Of a DNA stretch of 64,000 bases, positions 63,899-64,000 are shown in pieces (within the stretch, counting starts at the first letter, position 1; each line of letters starts with the position of its first letter). The stretch is from Actinobacillus indolicus (GTDB taxonomy: Bacteria > Pseudomonadota > Gammaproteobacteria > Enterobacterales > Pasteurellaceae): NCBI RefSeq assembly GCF_004519515.1, contig NZ_CP038145.1, positions 744,001-808,000 on the forward strand, read 5' to 3'. The translations under genes were made by a program, and so were the position numbers. The notes under the pieces were generated by a model. The model searched no databases. It saw only the letters and a list, made by a program, of their open reading frames with translations, and had not been told where the DNA came from.

Positions 63899-64000
63899 TT
63901 AAGGATTACGCTTAAACTTGCTAAAGTCAGGCGCACGTTTTTCATTAAACGCATTGCGACCTTCTTGACCTTCTTCCGTCATATAGAACAACATTGTTGC
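63899..64000 (-). CDS. menB: naphthoate synthase, C-terminal fragment
   Basis: The last 33 residues only, containing [16 protein letters not shown] and ending [11 protein letters not shown], which is the distinctive C-terminus of MenB (1,4-dihydroxy-2-naphthoyl-CoA synthase of the menaquinone pathway). The gene continues beyond the window. It shares its pathway with menA in this window. Confidence 0.92.

Overview
The window reads as chromosomal DNA of a Pasteurellaceae bacterium. The 9-mer ACAAGCGGT and its complement recur more than twenty times, often as inverted pairs downstream of genes. This is the uptake signal dialect of the Actinobacillus pleuropneumoniae / Mannheimia / [Haemophilus] ducreyi branch, not the AAGTGCGGT dialect of H. 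influenzae. Gene content (nrfABCD, rho, mfd, dnaA-dnaN-recF, rpsU-dnaG-rpoD, glmM, menA/menB) fits. An O-antigen locus between erpA and rpsU suggests Actinobacillus in the strict sense; the species call is an inference.

Layout. 1-1.1 kb: the tail of a PhnA/YjdM-like gene, then a decayed insertion sequence whose transposase lacks its N-terminus. 1.1-6.2 kb: di-heme peroxidase and rho (-), hslR-hslO, dnaQ and tRNA-Asp (+). 6.25-6.45 kb: a small sequence resembling the ends of the first element. 6.5-10.4 kb: nrfABCD for periplasmic nitrite ammonification, behind an FNR-type site. 10.4-11.1 kb: three tandem copies of a tRNA-Leu(UAA)/tRNA-Gly(GCC) unit. 11.2-18.8 kb: mfd, a small exported protein, an MFS carrier, pepT and recF. 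18.8-21.5 kb: a hairpin-rich insert, dnaN and dnaA. 21.7-34.1 kb: housekeeping genes (yajQ, serB, ytjB, infA, serA, rpiA, glmM, ilvA, slyD, aqpZ, a SIMPL protein, trmO, menA, erpA).

34.3-48.9 kb is the main accessory block, an ABC-exported O-antigen locus: Wzm/Wzt exporter, GT4, GT2 and DUF4422 glycosyltransferases, UDP-galactopyranose mutase, a HAD-like protein, a RelA/SpoT-fold protein, a WbaP-type initiating transferase, rmlBADC for dTDP-L-rhamnose and a WaaL-type ligase on the other strand. Together these predict a polymer containing galactofuranose and rhamnose. The genes from 35.8-39.3 kb and 40.5-42.8 kb look markedly more AT-rich than glf and rmlBADC.

49.1-53.2 kb is the rpsU-dnaG-rpoD macromolecular synthesis operon. 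53.5-64 kb (all minus) holds satP, potD, a compact class I ribonucleotide reductase (nrdB-nrdA) behind what looks like a paired NrdR operator over its promoter, putA, putP and the end of menB.

The least ordinary items are the RelA/SpoT-fold gene and the HAD-like gene in the O-antigen locus, the short nrdBA pair with its operator, the terminator-like hairpin between the tRNA promoter and the first tRNA, and several structured intergenic repeats (18.9-19.05, 31.8-31.92, 6.28-6.43 kb). I saw no CRISPR array, prophage, toxin-antitoxin pair or obvious defence island.
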